Of a stretch of 64,000 nucleotides of DNA, positions 1 through 8,304 are shown piece after piece. The stretch is from Mesonia phycicola (GTDB lineage: Bacteria > Bacteroidota > Bacteroidia > Flavobacteriales > Flavobacteriaceae): assembly GCF_900141885.1 (NCBI RefSeq), contig NZ_FQYY01000001.1:248001-312000 (forward strand), in the 5' to 3' direction. A program made the translations under genes and the position numbers. A model generated the notes under the pieces. That model was not told the DNA's origin and searched no databases. It worked only from the letters and a program-made list of their open reading frames with translations. Within the stretch, counting starts at the first letter, position 1. Every line of letters starts with the position of its first letter.

Positions 1-366
1 AATGGTTATTATTTAGAACCAACGATTATTGAAGTTCAGTCGAATCGTTGTCAACTAAATCAAGAAGAAATATTTGGTCCGGTCGTTACAATTTTACCAT
101 TTAAAACAGAAGAGCAAGCGCTAGAAATGGCAAACGACGTTCGCTACGGACTTTCGGCTACGGTTTGGACGAGCAATTTAGATCGAGCTATGCGATTAAG
201 TAACACTTTAGAAGCAGGTATTATTTGGGTAAACACTTGGTTAAATCGCGATTTACGTACACCATTCGGCGGGACGAAAGACAGTGGCGTTGGTCGCGAA
301 GGAGGCTTTGAAGCTTTGCGCTTTTTTACCGAACCTAAAAATGTGTGTATTCAGTATAAAAATTGA
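1..366 (+). CDS. Aldehyde dehydrogenase, C-terminal part (probable 2-aminomuconate semialdehyde dehydrogenase)
   Basis: Only the last 121 codons are in the window. The frame is open from base 1, so the ATG at 127 is internal and the true start lies upstream. The fragment shows the aldehyde dehydrogenase C-terminal half: the EEIFGPVV segment that follows the catalytic domain, then NRDLRTPFGG and SGVGREGG near the end. The NRDLRTPFGG form resembles NAD-dependent 2-aminomuconate semialdehyde dehydrogenases (ALDH8-like). That enzyme acts right after ACMSD in 3-hydroxyanthranilate degradation, and an ACMSD gene lies 1.1 kb downstream on the same strand. The catalytic Cys and Glu are outside the window. 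The family is certain; the substrate is inferred from motif and context. Confidence 0.85.
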   Translation, partial: NGYYLEPTIIEVQSNRCQLNQEEIFGPVVTILPFKTEEQALEMANDVRYGLSATVWTSNLDRAMRLSNTLEAGIIWVNTWLNRDLRTPFGGTKDSGVGREGGFEALRFFTEPKNVCIQYKN

Positions 367-417
367 AGTTGAACAATATAAGAAACGAACGTATTCTATA
401 ATTTTTAAATAATTTAT

Positions 418-476
418 CAGCGTCTTTTTGAGCTTGACTCAGAATCTCATTCAGATGGGAAACAAATTTCGGCTGA
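418..476. repeat. Degenerate copy of a palindromic intergenic repeat (copy 1)
   Basis: This is the left of two related intergenic sequences flanking the SDR gene. Bases 418-452 align without gaps to 1351-1385 at roughly 24 of 35 positions, both beginning CAGCGTC and both ending in a TCTCAT core. The right arm, ending GGCTGAC at 476, is only weakly complementary to the left, so the palindrome is decayed. It probably belongs to a dispersed REP-like repeat family, judged from these two copies only. Confidence 0.5.
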
Positions 477-515
477 CTTTTTTAAATAATTATAGATAAG
501 TAAAATAAAAAAGAA

Positions 516-1301
516 ATGAATTTAAATTTAAAAAATAAAAATGCTCTCGTTTGTGGCGCCACTGGCGGAATAGGAAAAGCCTCTGCTTTAGCACTTGCTG
601 AAGAAGGTGTAAATGTAACACTTGTTGCCAGAAACGAAGATAAATTAAAATCGGTATTAGAAGAATTAGACCAAAATCAAAATCAGAGTCATACTTATTT
701 GGTAGCTGATTTTTCAAATCCTTCTGAATTAGAAAACAAAATAAAAGAAGCAACCCAATCCAAAGCATATCACATTTTATTGAATAATACGGGAGGACCT
801 CCGGGTGGGAAAATTTCTGAAGCTAAAACCCAAGAATTTTTAGCAGCATTTAACCAGCACCTTATCTGTAATCATATTTTGGTACAAACTTTATTACCAG
901 GAATGAAAGAGCGCGGTTACGGCCGAGTAATCAATGTAATTTCTACATCGGTAAAACAACCTTTAGATGGTTTGGGAGTTTCTAACACCATTCGTGGTGC
1001 AGTTGCCAATTGGAGCAAAACTTTGGCTAATGAATTAGGTGAATTTGGTATTACCGTAAACAATATTTTACCAGGTGCAACTGCCACAGGAAGATTAACA
1101 GAAATTATTAAAAATAAAGCCAATAAAACGGGAAAAACGGAAGAAGAAGTTACTCAAGCTATGCAAAGTGCCATTCCTGCAAAAAGATTTGGACAACCAG
1201 AAGAGCTGGCTAATGTGGTAACTTTTTTAGCTAGTGAAGCTGCTGGATATATTAACGGAATTAACGTTCCGGTAGATGGTGGAAGAACAAAAAGTTTGTA
1301 A
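516..1301 (+). CDS. Short-chain dehydrogenase/reductase family protein with atypical active site
   Basis: This 261-residue protein has the SDR Rossmann fold. The nucleotide-binding glycine motif GATGGIG is at residues 14-20, the NNTGG motif at about 90-94, and PGATATGRL and a C-terminal VDGG are also present. Spacing places the catalytic Ser at 143, but the position 13 residues on (normally Tyr) is Ser156 and the next triad position (normally Lys) is Arg160, within SNTIRGAVANWSKTLA. It may therefore bind a cofactor without standard SDR chemistry. It lies between the aldehyde dehydrogenase and ACMSD genes, with about 150-200 bp of repeat-bearing spacer on each side, so it may be an insertion into the kynurenine cluster. 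Its substrate is unknown. Confidence 0.85.
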   Translation: MNLNLKNKNALVCGATGGIGKASALALAEEGVNVTLVARNEDKLKSVLEELDQNQNQSHTYLVADFSNPSELENKIKEATQSKAYHILLNNTGGPPGGKISEAKTQEFLAAFNQHLICNHILVQTLLPGMKERGYGRVINVISTSVKQPLDGLGVSNTIRGAVANWSKTLANELGEFGITVNNILPGATATGRLTEIIKNKANKTGKTEEEVTQAMQSAIPAKRFGQPEELANVVTFLASEAAGYINGINVPVDGGRTKSL

Positions 1302-1350
1302 TTTCGCTTGCGTGGATCAAGTATGGCACTCAAAACTTTCAAAACAAAAC

Positions 1351-1430
1351 CAGCGTCACACTGAACTCGTTTCAGGGTCTCATCCTTATAAAAAAATTAG
1401 AATGAGATACTGAATCAAGTTCAGCATGAC
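1351..1430. repeat. Palindromic intergenic repeat (copy 2)
   Basis: The left arm (1355-1384) and right arm (1401-1430) are imperfect inverted repeats. The reverse complement of the right arm matches the left at about 23 of 30 positions, around a 16-base AT-rich loop. The transcript could form a long hairpin between the SDR and ACMSD genes. Copy 1 lies at 418-476. Confidence 0.7.
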
Positions 1431-1497
1431 AAAACAGTTTAACCATAGAAATTTCAGATAACTTAAAACACGCCACAAACCAACTAGAAACACAACT

Positions 1498-2580
1498 ATG
1501 AAAAAAAAGCTACGTATAAACGGTCATTCTCATTTACTGCCTTACCCAGAACAAATTCCGCAGTTTATGAAAGAAAAAGAAATTTTTTGGGTAGATGAAG
1601 AGCGTAAATTTATGCTGCAAAAAAATTGGAGCAGACCGGTAACCGATTCTAGTTTTTTCTTAGATGAAAAATTAGAATGGATGGAGCGTTACAAATTAGA
1701 TCATGCGGTGGTTTTAAATCTTTCTCAACTATACGGTAATGGTTTGCGTGTAGAAGAGATGAAAAAAGCATTAAGATTTCAAAATGATTTTAATGCACGT
1801 GTACAGCACGATCACCCTTCTAAATTTACTTGTGGTTTTGTGGTGCATCCGGGTTTTGTACGTGGTGCTTTGTGGGAAATTGAACGTTGTGTAGAAGAAT
1901 TAGGTATGCGTTTATTATGCTTACCTACTCACTATATGGACAGTATTGGTACTTGGCGTTGTATTTTTGATGCAGAAAATGAGCCAATTTTTGAAATGGC
2001 AAACAAGTACAACTTAGCGGTAGAAATACACCCGTATGATGGAGAAAAATTTATTAAACTAGAAAATACCTCTTGGCGTTTTCACCTAATCTGGATGTTG
2101 GCGCAATGTGCAGATGCTTATCACTTTTTAACTTTAAACGGTTACCCTGATAAATACCCCAATATGCGTGTTTGCTTTGCGCACGGCGGACAGTTAGCTC
2201 AGATAAATTTAGGACGAAGAATTCAAGGTTTTGATGGTAGACCAGATTTGTTTGAAGGTAAAACACACCCAAGAAAATCTGTAGGGCACAAAAATATCTT
2301 TTTTGATACTTTGGTACACGATACAGGTTCTTTAAAACTTTTGGTTGAAAACCAAAAACCAAAACAAATAATTATGGGCTTAGATGATCCTTATCCGTTA
2401 GGAGAAATGGAAAGTGAAAAACAGTCATCTTACCCAGGGAAAATATTAGATTTAGCAGTAGATCGTGAAATTATTACTCCAGAACAATATGATGATATTT
2501 GGGAGAATAACGTGATTACTTGGCTATGTGGAGATGACCAAGACGCTAAAGATAAACTTGTAAAACGTATTTTAGAATAA
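1498..2580 (+). CDS. 2-amino-3-carboxymuconate-6-semialdehyde decarboxylase (ACMSD)
   Basis: This 360-residue amidohydrolase-superfamily enzyme matches ACMSD. It removes CO2 from 2-amino-3-carboxymuconate semialdehyde made by 3-hydroxyanthranilate dioxygenase, diverting tryptophan carbon from quinolinate/NAD synthesis to 2-aminomuconate. The expected metal-ligand motifs appear in order: HSH at residues 10-12, EIHPYDGE near the middle, CFAHGG, and GLDDPYPLGE with the catalytic aspartate. It is slightly longer than the usual 330-340 residues. The ATG start is preceded by AT-rich spacer. The stop codon overlaps the next start (TAATG), so translation of the O-methyltransferase is probably coupled. 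The semialdehyde dehydrogenase at the window edge would take the product. Confidence 0.93.
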   Translation: MKKKLRINGHSHLLPYPEQIPQFMKEKEIFWVDEERKFMLQKNWSRPVTDSSFFLDEKLEWMERYKLDHAVVLNLSQLYGNGLRVEEMKKALRFQNDFNARVQHDHPSKFTCGFVVHPGFVRGALWEIERCVEELGMRLLCLPTHYMDSIGTWRCIFDAENEPIFEMANKYNLAVEIHPYDGEKFIKLENTSWRFHLIWMLAQCADAYHFLTLNGYPDKYPNMRVCFAHGGQLAQINLGRRIQGFDGRPDLFEGKTHPRKSVGHKNIFFDTLVHDTGSLKLLVENQKPKQIIMGLDDPYPLGEMESEKQSSYPGKILDLAVDREIITPEQYDDIWENNVITWLCGDDQDAKDKLVKRILE

Positions 2581-3221
2581 TGCATTTTTTACCAAAAGAA
2601 ATAGATATTTATGCTGAGCAACATTCTCAAGCAGAGCCTAAATTATTAGCAGAATTAAATAGAGAAACGCACCAAAAAATACTACAACCAAGAATGTTGA
2701 GTGGTCACTTTCAAGGTAGGGTTTTAAGTATGCTTTCTAAGTTGATTAGACCTCAACATATTTTAGAAATTGGCACGTATACAGGTTATTCTGCTTTGTG
2801 TTTAATGGAAGGTATTCAGGAAAAAGGAACGCTGCATACTATTGATAAAAATGAAGAATTGTATGATTTTCAGCGTAAGTATTTTGATAAGTCTGGTTGG
2901 GGAGAACAAATGCATCAGCACGTAGGGAAAGCTTTAGATATAATACCTAAAATTGAGCAAAAGTTTGATTTAGTATTTATTGATGCCGATAAAAGTAATT
3001 ACTTAAATTATTTTGAAATAATTCTTCCTAAAATGAACAAAGGTGGTATAATTTTATCTGACAACGTTTTGTGGAGCGGTAAAGTTGTGGAAGATTTGAA
3101 AGCTGGTGATAAAGACACCGAAGTTTTATTGGCATACAATAAAAAATTAGCAACCGATAATCGTGTAGAAACAGTTTTACTACCAATTAGAGATGGGTTA
3201 ACTGTGACTAGAGTTTTATAA
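2580..3221 (+). CDS. Class I SAM-dependent O-methyltransferase (caffeoyl-CoA/catechol O-methyltransferase-like)
   Basis: This 213-residue protein has the methyltransferase_3 fold. Motif I is EIGTYTGYSALCL, and the metal-binding FIDADKSNY is followed by ILSDNVLWSG. Family members use a divalent metal to methylate vicinal hydroxyls. The start overlaps the ACMSD stop by one base, indicating a shared transcript. 3-hydroxykynurenine, 3-hydroxyanthranilate or xanthurenate are conceivable substrates, but this is inferred only from context. The 3' end overlaps the convergent DinB-like gene by six bases. Confidence 0.88.
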   Translation: MHFLPKEIDIYAEQHSQAEPKLLAELNRETHQKILQPRMLSGHFQGRVLSMLSKLIRPQHILEIGTYTGYSALCLMEGIQEKGTLHTIDKNEELYDFQRKYFDKSGWGEQMHQHVGKALDIIPKIEQKFDLVFIDADKSNYLNYFEIILPKMNKGGIILSDNVLWSGKVVEDLKAGDKDTEVLLAYNKKLATDNRVETVLLPIRDGLTVTRVL

Positions 3222-3734
3222 ATTAAAGCCTTTGTATAAAAGGTTTAAGTGATGTTGATTGTGACCTACTATTAACCACGCTAAAATTCTTGGACTAAGT
3301 ATTGTGCCTTTATAAGTGGAAGTCACCTCTAAAAATGCTGCATTTGAATTTTTAATTAGTTGTATACTAGCTTCTCTTACAGCTTTATATTCATCTAATA
3401 ATTCTGTGATAGAAAGGTTTGGGTTTTCATTTTCTGCAAAAAGTATTCGATCAAAACCTAAGGTAGGAGAAGTATCACCTCTATTTAATCTTAAAAACCG
3501 ATAAGCTAATATTCTTTCACAATCAGATATATGATGTAATATTTGCTTGGCACTCCAAACTTCTGCAGAGGGTTTGAGTGTTGCTTTTTCTATAGACAAT
3601 TGTAGGTAAAAATCTTCTGTTGCTTTTTTTACCGTTTTTAAACATTCTAATAAATTGTCTCCTACAACAGTATTTATATAAGGAGTATAATATGCCTCTT
3701 GTGCTAAATCTTCTGGTCTTGAAATAAAATTCAT
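3216..3734 (-). CDS. DinB-like superfamily protein
   Basis: This 172-residue protein resembles the DinB_2 four-helix bundle family of putative metal-dependent thiol transferases and hydrolases. Likely metal-binding histidines are in QILHHISDCE (about residues 66-75) and in HNQHHLNLL near the C terminus, the usual placement. It has no signal peptide, so it is cytoplasmic. The start is an ATG one base downstream of the PAP2 gene stop, suggesting co-transcription with PAP2. The physiological substrate is unknown; related enzymes use bacillithiol or other low-molecular-weight thiols. Confidence 0.8.
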   Translation of the reverse strand: MNFISRPEDLAQEAYYTPYINTVVGDNLLECLKTVKKATEDFYLQLSIEKATLKPSAEVWSAKQILHHISDCERILAYRFLRLNRGDTSPTLGFDRILFAENENPNLSITELLDEYKAVREASIQLIKNSNAAFLEVTSTYKGTILSPRILAWLIVGHNQHHLNLLYKGFNL

Positions 3735-3735
3735 A

Positions 3736-4296
3736 TTAATCTGAAATTCTACTTAAAAAATACTGAATTACTTTGTGTAAGATAATAGCTACTAGAACTC
3801 CCAAACAAGCTCCTGCTGCCAAATCTGAAGGGTAATGGACACCTACGTAAACTCTACTTGTGGCAAATAAAAGTGGCCATAAGTAAAATAGGTAAATCCA
3901 TTTATATTTATGTCTTAAAGATAAAACGATAAAAGTAGTAATTGCCATAGATGTAGAAGTATGGCCAGATACAAAACTATAATAAGTTGGTTCTTGCAGT
4001 ACTCTAATAACTTCTTTTAAACTTTCTACATTATTAGGTCTTATTCTAGCAACCGTAGCTTTAATAATTCTAGTAATCCCAAAAGTGATTAAAAAGCTAG
4101 AAAGAAAACCTATACAAACTATAGCAGCCTTTTTGAGTTTATAAGAAGAAAATATAAGAACAAACATTACAAGATAAAGCGGTATCCAAGTTTCTTCTTG
4201 AGTTATAAATATCCAAAAAGAATCAAAATCTTCTATACCTAATCCGTTAAGATAAATAAATAGCTCTCTGTCCCACTCTTTTAATTGCTTAAACAT
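3736..4296 (-). CDS. PAP2-family membrane phosphatase
   Basis: This 186-residue integral membrane protein has the three phosphatase motifs of the PAP2 family: KATVARIRP, FVSGHTSTSMA (with His) and SRVYVGVHYPSDLAAG. Several hydrophobic segments lie between them. Members dephosphorylate lipid phosphates such as undecaprenyl diphosphate, phosphatidate or phosphatidylglycerophosphate, or lipid A. Which one applies cannot be read from the sequence. It lies 14 bases after tatA and one base before the DinB-like gene on the same strand. Confidence 0.9.
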   Translation of the reverse strand: MFKQLKEWDRELFIYLNGLGIEDFDSFWIFITQEETWIPLYLVMFVLIFSSYKLKKAAIVCIGFLSSFLITFGITRIIKATVARIRPNNVESLKEVIRVLQEPTYYSFVSGHTSTSMAITTFIVLSLRHKYKWIYLFYLWPLLFATSRVYVGVHYPSDLAAGACLGVLVAIILHKVIQYFLSRISD

Positions 4297-4310
4297 TTAT
4301 CTATTTAAAA

Positions 4311-4589
4311 TTATCTTTTTCTACTTATAGAACCTGTAATTTCTTCAATATCATTTTTGACTTTATCTACTTCTTTTTTTAAGTCTTCACCACCTGCGCC
4401 TTCTAAATGTTTTTCTGCACTATTGGTAATTTCTGTCTTAATATCGTTGGTTGCATCTTTTAAAGTACGCATTCCTTTACCTAAACCTCGAGCTATTTCA
4501 GGAATTTTATCTGCGCCAAAAACCATCACCAATATAAAAACGATGAAAGCTATTTCTGCACTACTAATAAATAATGGTATTGTAAGCAT
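4311..4589 (-). CDS. tatA: Sec-independent protein translocase subunit TatA
   Basis: This 92-residue protein has one N-terminal membrane helix (about residues 8-24), the FGADKIPEIARGLGKGMRTLK amphipathic-helix region with the conserved FG-x-x-K-x-P hinge, and a charged, disordered tail. This is the TatA/TatE layout. TatA oligomers form the channel for folded twin-arginine substrates together with TatC. No tatC is adjacent, so it must be elsewhere. It starts an apparent three-gene run with PAP2 and DinB. Confidence 0.92.
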   Translation of the reverse strand: MLTIPLFISSAEIAFIVFILVMVFGADKIPEIARGLGKGMRTLKDATNDIKTEITNSAEKHLEGAGGEDLKKEVDKVKNDIEEITGSISRKR

Positions 4590-4620
4590 ATTGTAAAAAT
4601 ATAATAATGTAAAGGTAGTA

Positions 4621-4653
4621 CAAAAAAAAAAGCTGACTCGTTAAAGTCAGCTT
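4621..4653 (-). terminator. Rho-independent terminator after the M1 peptidase gene
   Basis: A perfect 9-bp stem (AAGCTGACT with AGTCAGCTT, 6-base loop) at 4630-4653 is followed on the minus strand by nine Ts. It lies just past the stop codon of the M1 peptidase gene and before tatA, so tatA must have its own promoter. Confidence 0.9.
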
Positions 4654-4673
4654 AAAAATAAGATTTTCCTCTT

Positions 4674-6992
4674 TTAGCCTTTGGTTTGATTTTCTTTGAA
4701 ATTTTCAAACTCACTAGGTTGTTCTTTTTGTGGCCAAGAATTATTTTCTGTGTTTACATCTGCAGTTTCCATATCTGGATCTACTACAACACTTTCTAAT
4801 TCTTTATCTGTTGCCAATACTTTACTTACTTCATTTTCATTTTTTCTCCATATTTGAGCTGGATAAGTTATTCTTTCTGAAGTTCCGTCCTTGTATTTAT
4901 ACTCTACAATCAACGGCATGATTAAACCTCCTGGCTTTTTAAAAGAGATTTGATAAAAATGCTTAGGAACTTTCATATTTCTACGTTCTTGTTCGCTAAA
5001 ATTATCCATCATATATTCTTTTAAAGTCGATGCATTATCTAAAGGAGATTTTGTTTTTAAATCTTCTGTAAACTCATCACTAGATTCTTCTACAACATAA
5101 ACTGCAGGAATTTGGCTAGGATCTTCTATACCATAACGCTTTAAAATTTCTTTACCAGCTTTTGTTGGTTGGTCTGTTATAAAATAAGATTTTACATCAT
5201 CTACTGCAATATCTACATAATCTGTAGTATAGAACCATCCTCTCCAAAACCAATCTAAATCTACACCAGAAGCGTCTTCCATAGTTCTAAAGAAATCTTC
5301 TGGAGTTGGGTGTTTAAACATCCATCTTTTAGAGTAAGTTGCAAATGCGTGATCAAATAACTCTCTACCCATTACGGTTTCTCTAAGAATATTTAATGCA
5401 GTAGCTGGTTTACCGTATGCATTGTTACCTAATTGGTAAACATTTTCTGGATTACTCATAATAGGAGCAATAAAATCTTGGTTTCCTTTCATGTAACCAG
5501 TAATCTTTGTTGGCTCTCCTCTACGAGATGGGTATTTATCTAATGGCGCAATAGCCTCTGGATATTTCTCTCCAAATTCTTGCTCAGACATATATTCTAC
5601 AAAACTGTTTAGACCTTCGTCCATCCAACCCCATTGGCGCTCATCACTATTCACAATCATTGGAAAAAAGTTGTGTCCAACTTCGTGAATAATTACGCTA
5701 ATCATTCCGAATTTAGTTCTATCGGTGTAAGTACCATCTGCATTTGGTCTTCCATAGTTCCAACAAATCATTGGGTACTCCATCCCTTGATTTTTTGCGT
5801 GTACAGAAATTGCTTTATGGTAAGGGTACTCAAATGTATGGTCACTATAAGAAGTTAAAGTATGCGCTACAGCTTTAGTAGAGTACTCTTCCCAAAGCGG
5901 ATTACCTTCTTTTGGATATAAAGAAACTGCCATTACATTTTTCTTTCCAACTTTTACATTCTGCATATCCCAGATGTACTTTCTTGAAGTTGTAAATGCA
6001 AAATCTCTAACCATCTCTGCTTCAAACTCCCAAGTTTTAGTTTTATTAGAAAAACCTTTTTCTGCTTTTTCTGCTTCTTCTTGCGTTACAATTAAAACAG
6101 GCTTATCAAAAGATTTTTTAGCTTGCTCGTAACGACTCATCATAGTTTTAGAGAAAACTTCTTTTCTATTTTGAAGTTCTCCTGTACCATCTAAAATATG
6201 ATCTGCAGGAACAGTTATTTTTACTTTATAATCTCCAAATGGAAGAGCAAACTCTCCACTACCCCAAAATTGGTAGTTTTGCCATCCTTCTACATCATTA
6301 TAAACCGCCATTCTTGGAAAAAATTGAGCTATTACATAAGCGTAATTGCCATCTTCTGGAAAATACTCATAACCAGAACGACCTCTGTTTACTACGTGGT
6401 CGTTAATATTATACCACCATTTGATAGAAAACTCAAAATCATCACCAGATTCTAATGGTTCTGGTAAATCTATTCTCATCATGGTTTGGTTAATAGTATA
6501 TTTTAAAGCTTTACCATCTTGAGTTACTTCTTGAATATTAAAACCTCCATCAAAAGGTTCTTCTACATATTGAGAAACAAAACGACCTGGCTGACTTACA
6601 GGACTTACGCCATCTCCGTTTCTTAAAGGAGACTTGCTATCTTTAGCTCTAACATTTTGATCTAATTGTACCCATAGGTAGGTTAAATCGTCTGGTGAGT
6701 TATTAATATAAGTAATAGTCTCGTAACCAGAAAGTTTTTGGTTTTTATCATCTAGAACAACTTCCATATCATAGTTTGCCATATTTTGGTAATAGGCAGG
6801 TCCTGGAGCTCCAGAGGCAGTTCTATATTGGTTAGGGGTAGAAAACTCTTGGTAAAGCTGTCTAAATTTGTTTTGATTTAGATGTCCTTCTTGTGGTTCA
6901 TCTTTTTTCGCGCTTTCGCTATCTTCCTGTGCGTAAGACGTTAAAGAAAAAACTACAAAAAGAAAAGCAAATATAAATTTAGCTTTTTTCAT
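4674..6992 (-). CDS. M1-family metallopeptidase, secreted
   Basis: This 772-residue protein starts with a signal peptide (MKKAKFIFAFLFVVFSLTSYAQ). It has the gluzincin signature HEVGH at about residues 436-440 and a third zinc ligand in WMDEG at residue 459, the HEXXH-x18-E spacing of M1 aminopeptidases. The classic GAMEN exopeptidase motif is replaced by NQGMEYP at about 401-407, as in other Bacteroidota M1 paralogs. It is likely periplasmic and acts on peptides. It heads no obvious operon, but the DUF6702 gene and three CarboxypepD_reg-like genes lie upstream on the same strand with a 28-bp gap. The strong terminator after it suggests it is the last gene of that unit. Confidence 0.92.
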   Translation of the reverse strand: MKKAKFIFAFLFVVFSLTSYAQEDSESAKKDEPQEGHLNQNKFRQLYQEFSTPNQYRTASGAPGPAYYQNMANYDMEVVLDDKNQKLSGYETITYINNSPDDLTYLWVQLDQNVRAKDSKSPLRNGDGVSPVSQPGRFVSQYVEEPFDGGFNIQEVTQDGKALKYTINQTMMRIDLPEPLESGDDFEFSIKWWYNINDHVVNRGRSGYEYFPEDGNYAYVIAQFFPRMAVYNDVEGWQNYQFWGSGEFALPFGDYKVKITVPADHILDGTGELQNRKEVFSKTMMSRYEQAKKSFDKPVLIVTQEEAEKAEKGFSNKTKTWEFEAEMVRDFAFTTSRKYIWDMQNVKVGKKNVMAVSLYPKEGNPLWEEYSTKAVAHTLTSYSDHTFEYPYHKAISVHAKNQGMEYPMICWNYGRPNADGTYTDRTKFGMISVIIHEVGHNFFPMIVNSDERQWGWMDEGLNSFVEYMSEQEFGEKYPEAIAPLDKYPSRRGEPTKITGYMKGNQDFIAPIMSNPENVYQLGNNAYGKPATALNILRETVMGRELFDHAFATYSKRWMFKHPTPEDFFRTMEDASGVDLDWFWRGWFYTTDYVDIAVDDVKSYFITDQPTKAGKEILKRYGIEDPSQIPAVYVVEESSDEFTEDLKTKSPLDNASTLKEYMMDNFSEQERRNMKVPKHFYQISFKKPGGLIMPLIVEYKYKDGTSERITYPAQIWRKNENEVSKVLATDKELESVVVDPDMETADVNTENNSWPQKEQPSEFENFKENQTKG

Positions 6993-7020
6993 TAGGTAAG
7001 TTTGATTTTGGATTAGTAAA

Positions 7021-7527
7021 TTAAAATTTTATGGTGTCTTTTGGTTTATCTTTTATCAACATTATACTTTCTGTGCGTTCATCTTTTTTTACATGAACTA
7101 AGTTTTTTTGATCTTCAAACAGATCTGTTAAAACAAGGTTAGAAATGGTAATGCTTTTAAAGTTTTCTACATTTACGGCTTCAAAATAACAAATAATCAT
7201 ATCATCTTCATAGCGTTTGCCTATAAAATTTAATGACAGCTGCTTATTTTTAATGATTATTTCAAATTTATCTTGAAAGTATTTTTTTATATACTCATTG
7301 TTTTCAGGGTTGTTTTGCCCTTTTATTAATTGAGCAGAATCATCATACCTCGTTTGTAATAGTTTTTCCAAGTCATCTACAAAAATTCTACTTACAATTT
7401 GTAGTGATTTTTTTTGCGGTACATATTCTATATCTGTAACACTCATATAGTATTTATGGGCACTTGTTGTAAATGAAGAAAAAGAGATAATTAATGTGAA
7501 AAGAAAGGTGATTCGTATTAATTTCAT
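7021..7527 (-). CDS. DUF6702 family secreted protein
   Basis: This 168-residue protein has an N-terminal signal sequence ending near TTSAHKYY. It matches a Bacteroidota family that I recognise as DUF6702 and that is often found beside an M1 peptidase. The conserved start of the mature domain is HKYYMSVTDIEYVPQKKSLQI. No catalytic motif is visible. It begins one base from the end of the preceding CarboxypepD_reg-like gene and is followed by the M1 peptidase, so the genes are probably co-transcribed. Function is unknown; a role assisting the peptidase is only inferred from conserved neighbourhood. Confidence 0.75.
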   Translation of the reverse strand: MKLIRITFLFTLIISFSSFTTSAHKYYMSVTDIEYVPQKKSLQIVSRIFVDDLEKLLQTRYDDSAQLIKGQNNPENNEYIKKYFQDKFEIIIKNKQLSLNFIGKRYEDDMIICYFEAVNVENFKSITISNLVLTDLFEDQKNLVHVKKDERTESIMLIKDKPKDTIKF

Positions 7528-8304
7528 TTAAGGTAGTTTTTTAATCTTTTTGTATGATTCAGACTTCTCTTCATAAAAAGTAGAAAGTTTAAAAGTATTT
7601 TCACTTTTGACTAATAAACTTCTGAAAGGTTTAAATTCTGTGCAGTAATATAGAAAATCTTCTACTAAATCTTCTGGTATTCCTAAATCTGTTATAAAAT
7701 AATCTAACGGTCTAGAGTTATAGCCTTTAATCATGAGATTAGTTTCTTTTTCATAATCTCTCTGCCTTTCTAACATGGCTAATCTACCAGTCATAGCATT
7801 TATAATAGGATCTAAAGGAACAATACCATTACCTGTTTTTGCGGTATACAGTCTTCTTTGTGCGGTAGTGGGTTTTGGTTTTGTATTAACAGGTAAATCA
7901 TAATCTAAAGGATTAAAATATGCATCTACTTCTATATTTGTAACATCTTTTAATAAATCTCCTGTAAGATCTATATTACTAATATTAACTTCTTCTAACT
8001 CGTTAACCTCTGGAAATAGGTATATAATGTTTGTTGATTGCTGAAGAGTTTCTTCTGTAATTGTAACTTGGTAAGGCTCATACTGTAAAGAAGAAAATAC
8101 AATTTCATCTCCTACAATTGCATCAATCACAAATTCACCTTTTGTATTGTTAATTGTTCCTGTTTCTTGAGTTAAATTTACAATGTTTACTTGAGAAAAT
8201 GCAATTGAATCTGCTATAATTTTTCCTCTGTATTGTTGAGAAAGTGCTACAGCGGTAGTAAAAAAAATTAATATACTTAAGTATTTAGGTTTCACTATTT
8301 CCAT
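7528..8304 (-). CDS. CarboxypepD_reg-like domain protein (tandem paralog 3)
   Basis: This 258-residue exported protein has a signal peptide, then a CarboxypepD_reg-like beta-sandwich at about residues 25-100 with the typical NNTKGEFVIDA and GDEIVFSSLQYEPY segments, ending in LEEVNIS. This is the same domain that precedes TonB-receptor plugs, but no barrel follows. The C-terminal half (about 110-258) has the RRLYTAKTG and PEDLVEDFLYYC motifs shared with its neighbour. It overlaps the upstream paralog by ten bases. It is probably periplasmic or surface-anchored; its function is unknown. Confidence 0.85.
   Translation of the reverse strand: MEIVKPKYLSILIFFTTAVALSQQYRGKIIADSIAFSQVNIVNLTQETGTINNTKGEFVIDAIVGDEIVFSSLQYEPYQVTITEETLQQSTNIIYLFPEVNELEEVNISNIDLTGDLLKDVTNIEVDAYFNPLDYDLPVNTKPKPTTAQRRLYTAKTGNGIVPLDPIINAMTGRLAMLERQRDYEKETNLMIKGYNSRPLDYFITDLGIPEDLVEDFLYYCTEFKPFRSLLVKSENTFKLSTFYEEKSESYKKIKKLP

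Noticed and set aside
490-768. Minus-strand ORF of 92 codons opposite the SDR gene
   Set aside because: It is antisense to a clear SDR domain and has no family signal; its hydrophobic residues reflect the complement of the SDR coding strand.
2054-2362. Minus-strand ORF of 102 codons inside the ACMSD gene
   Set aside because: It lies fully inside a conserved enzyme frame on the other strand and shows no start context or motif.
3216-3221. Convergent overlap between the O-methyltransferase and DinB-like genes as a regulatory antisense
   Set aside because: Overlaps of a few bases at convergent stops recur in this window (18604, 32956, 41506) and simply reflect compact packing.
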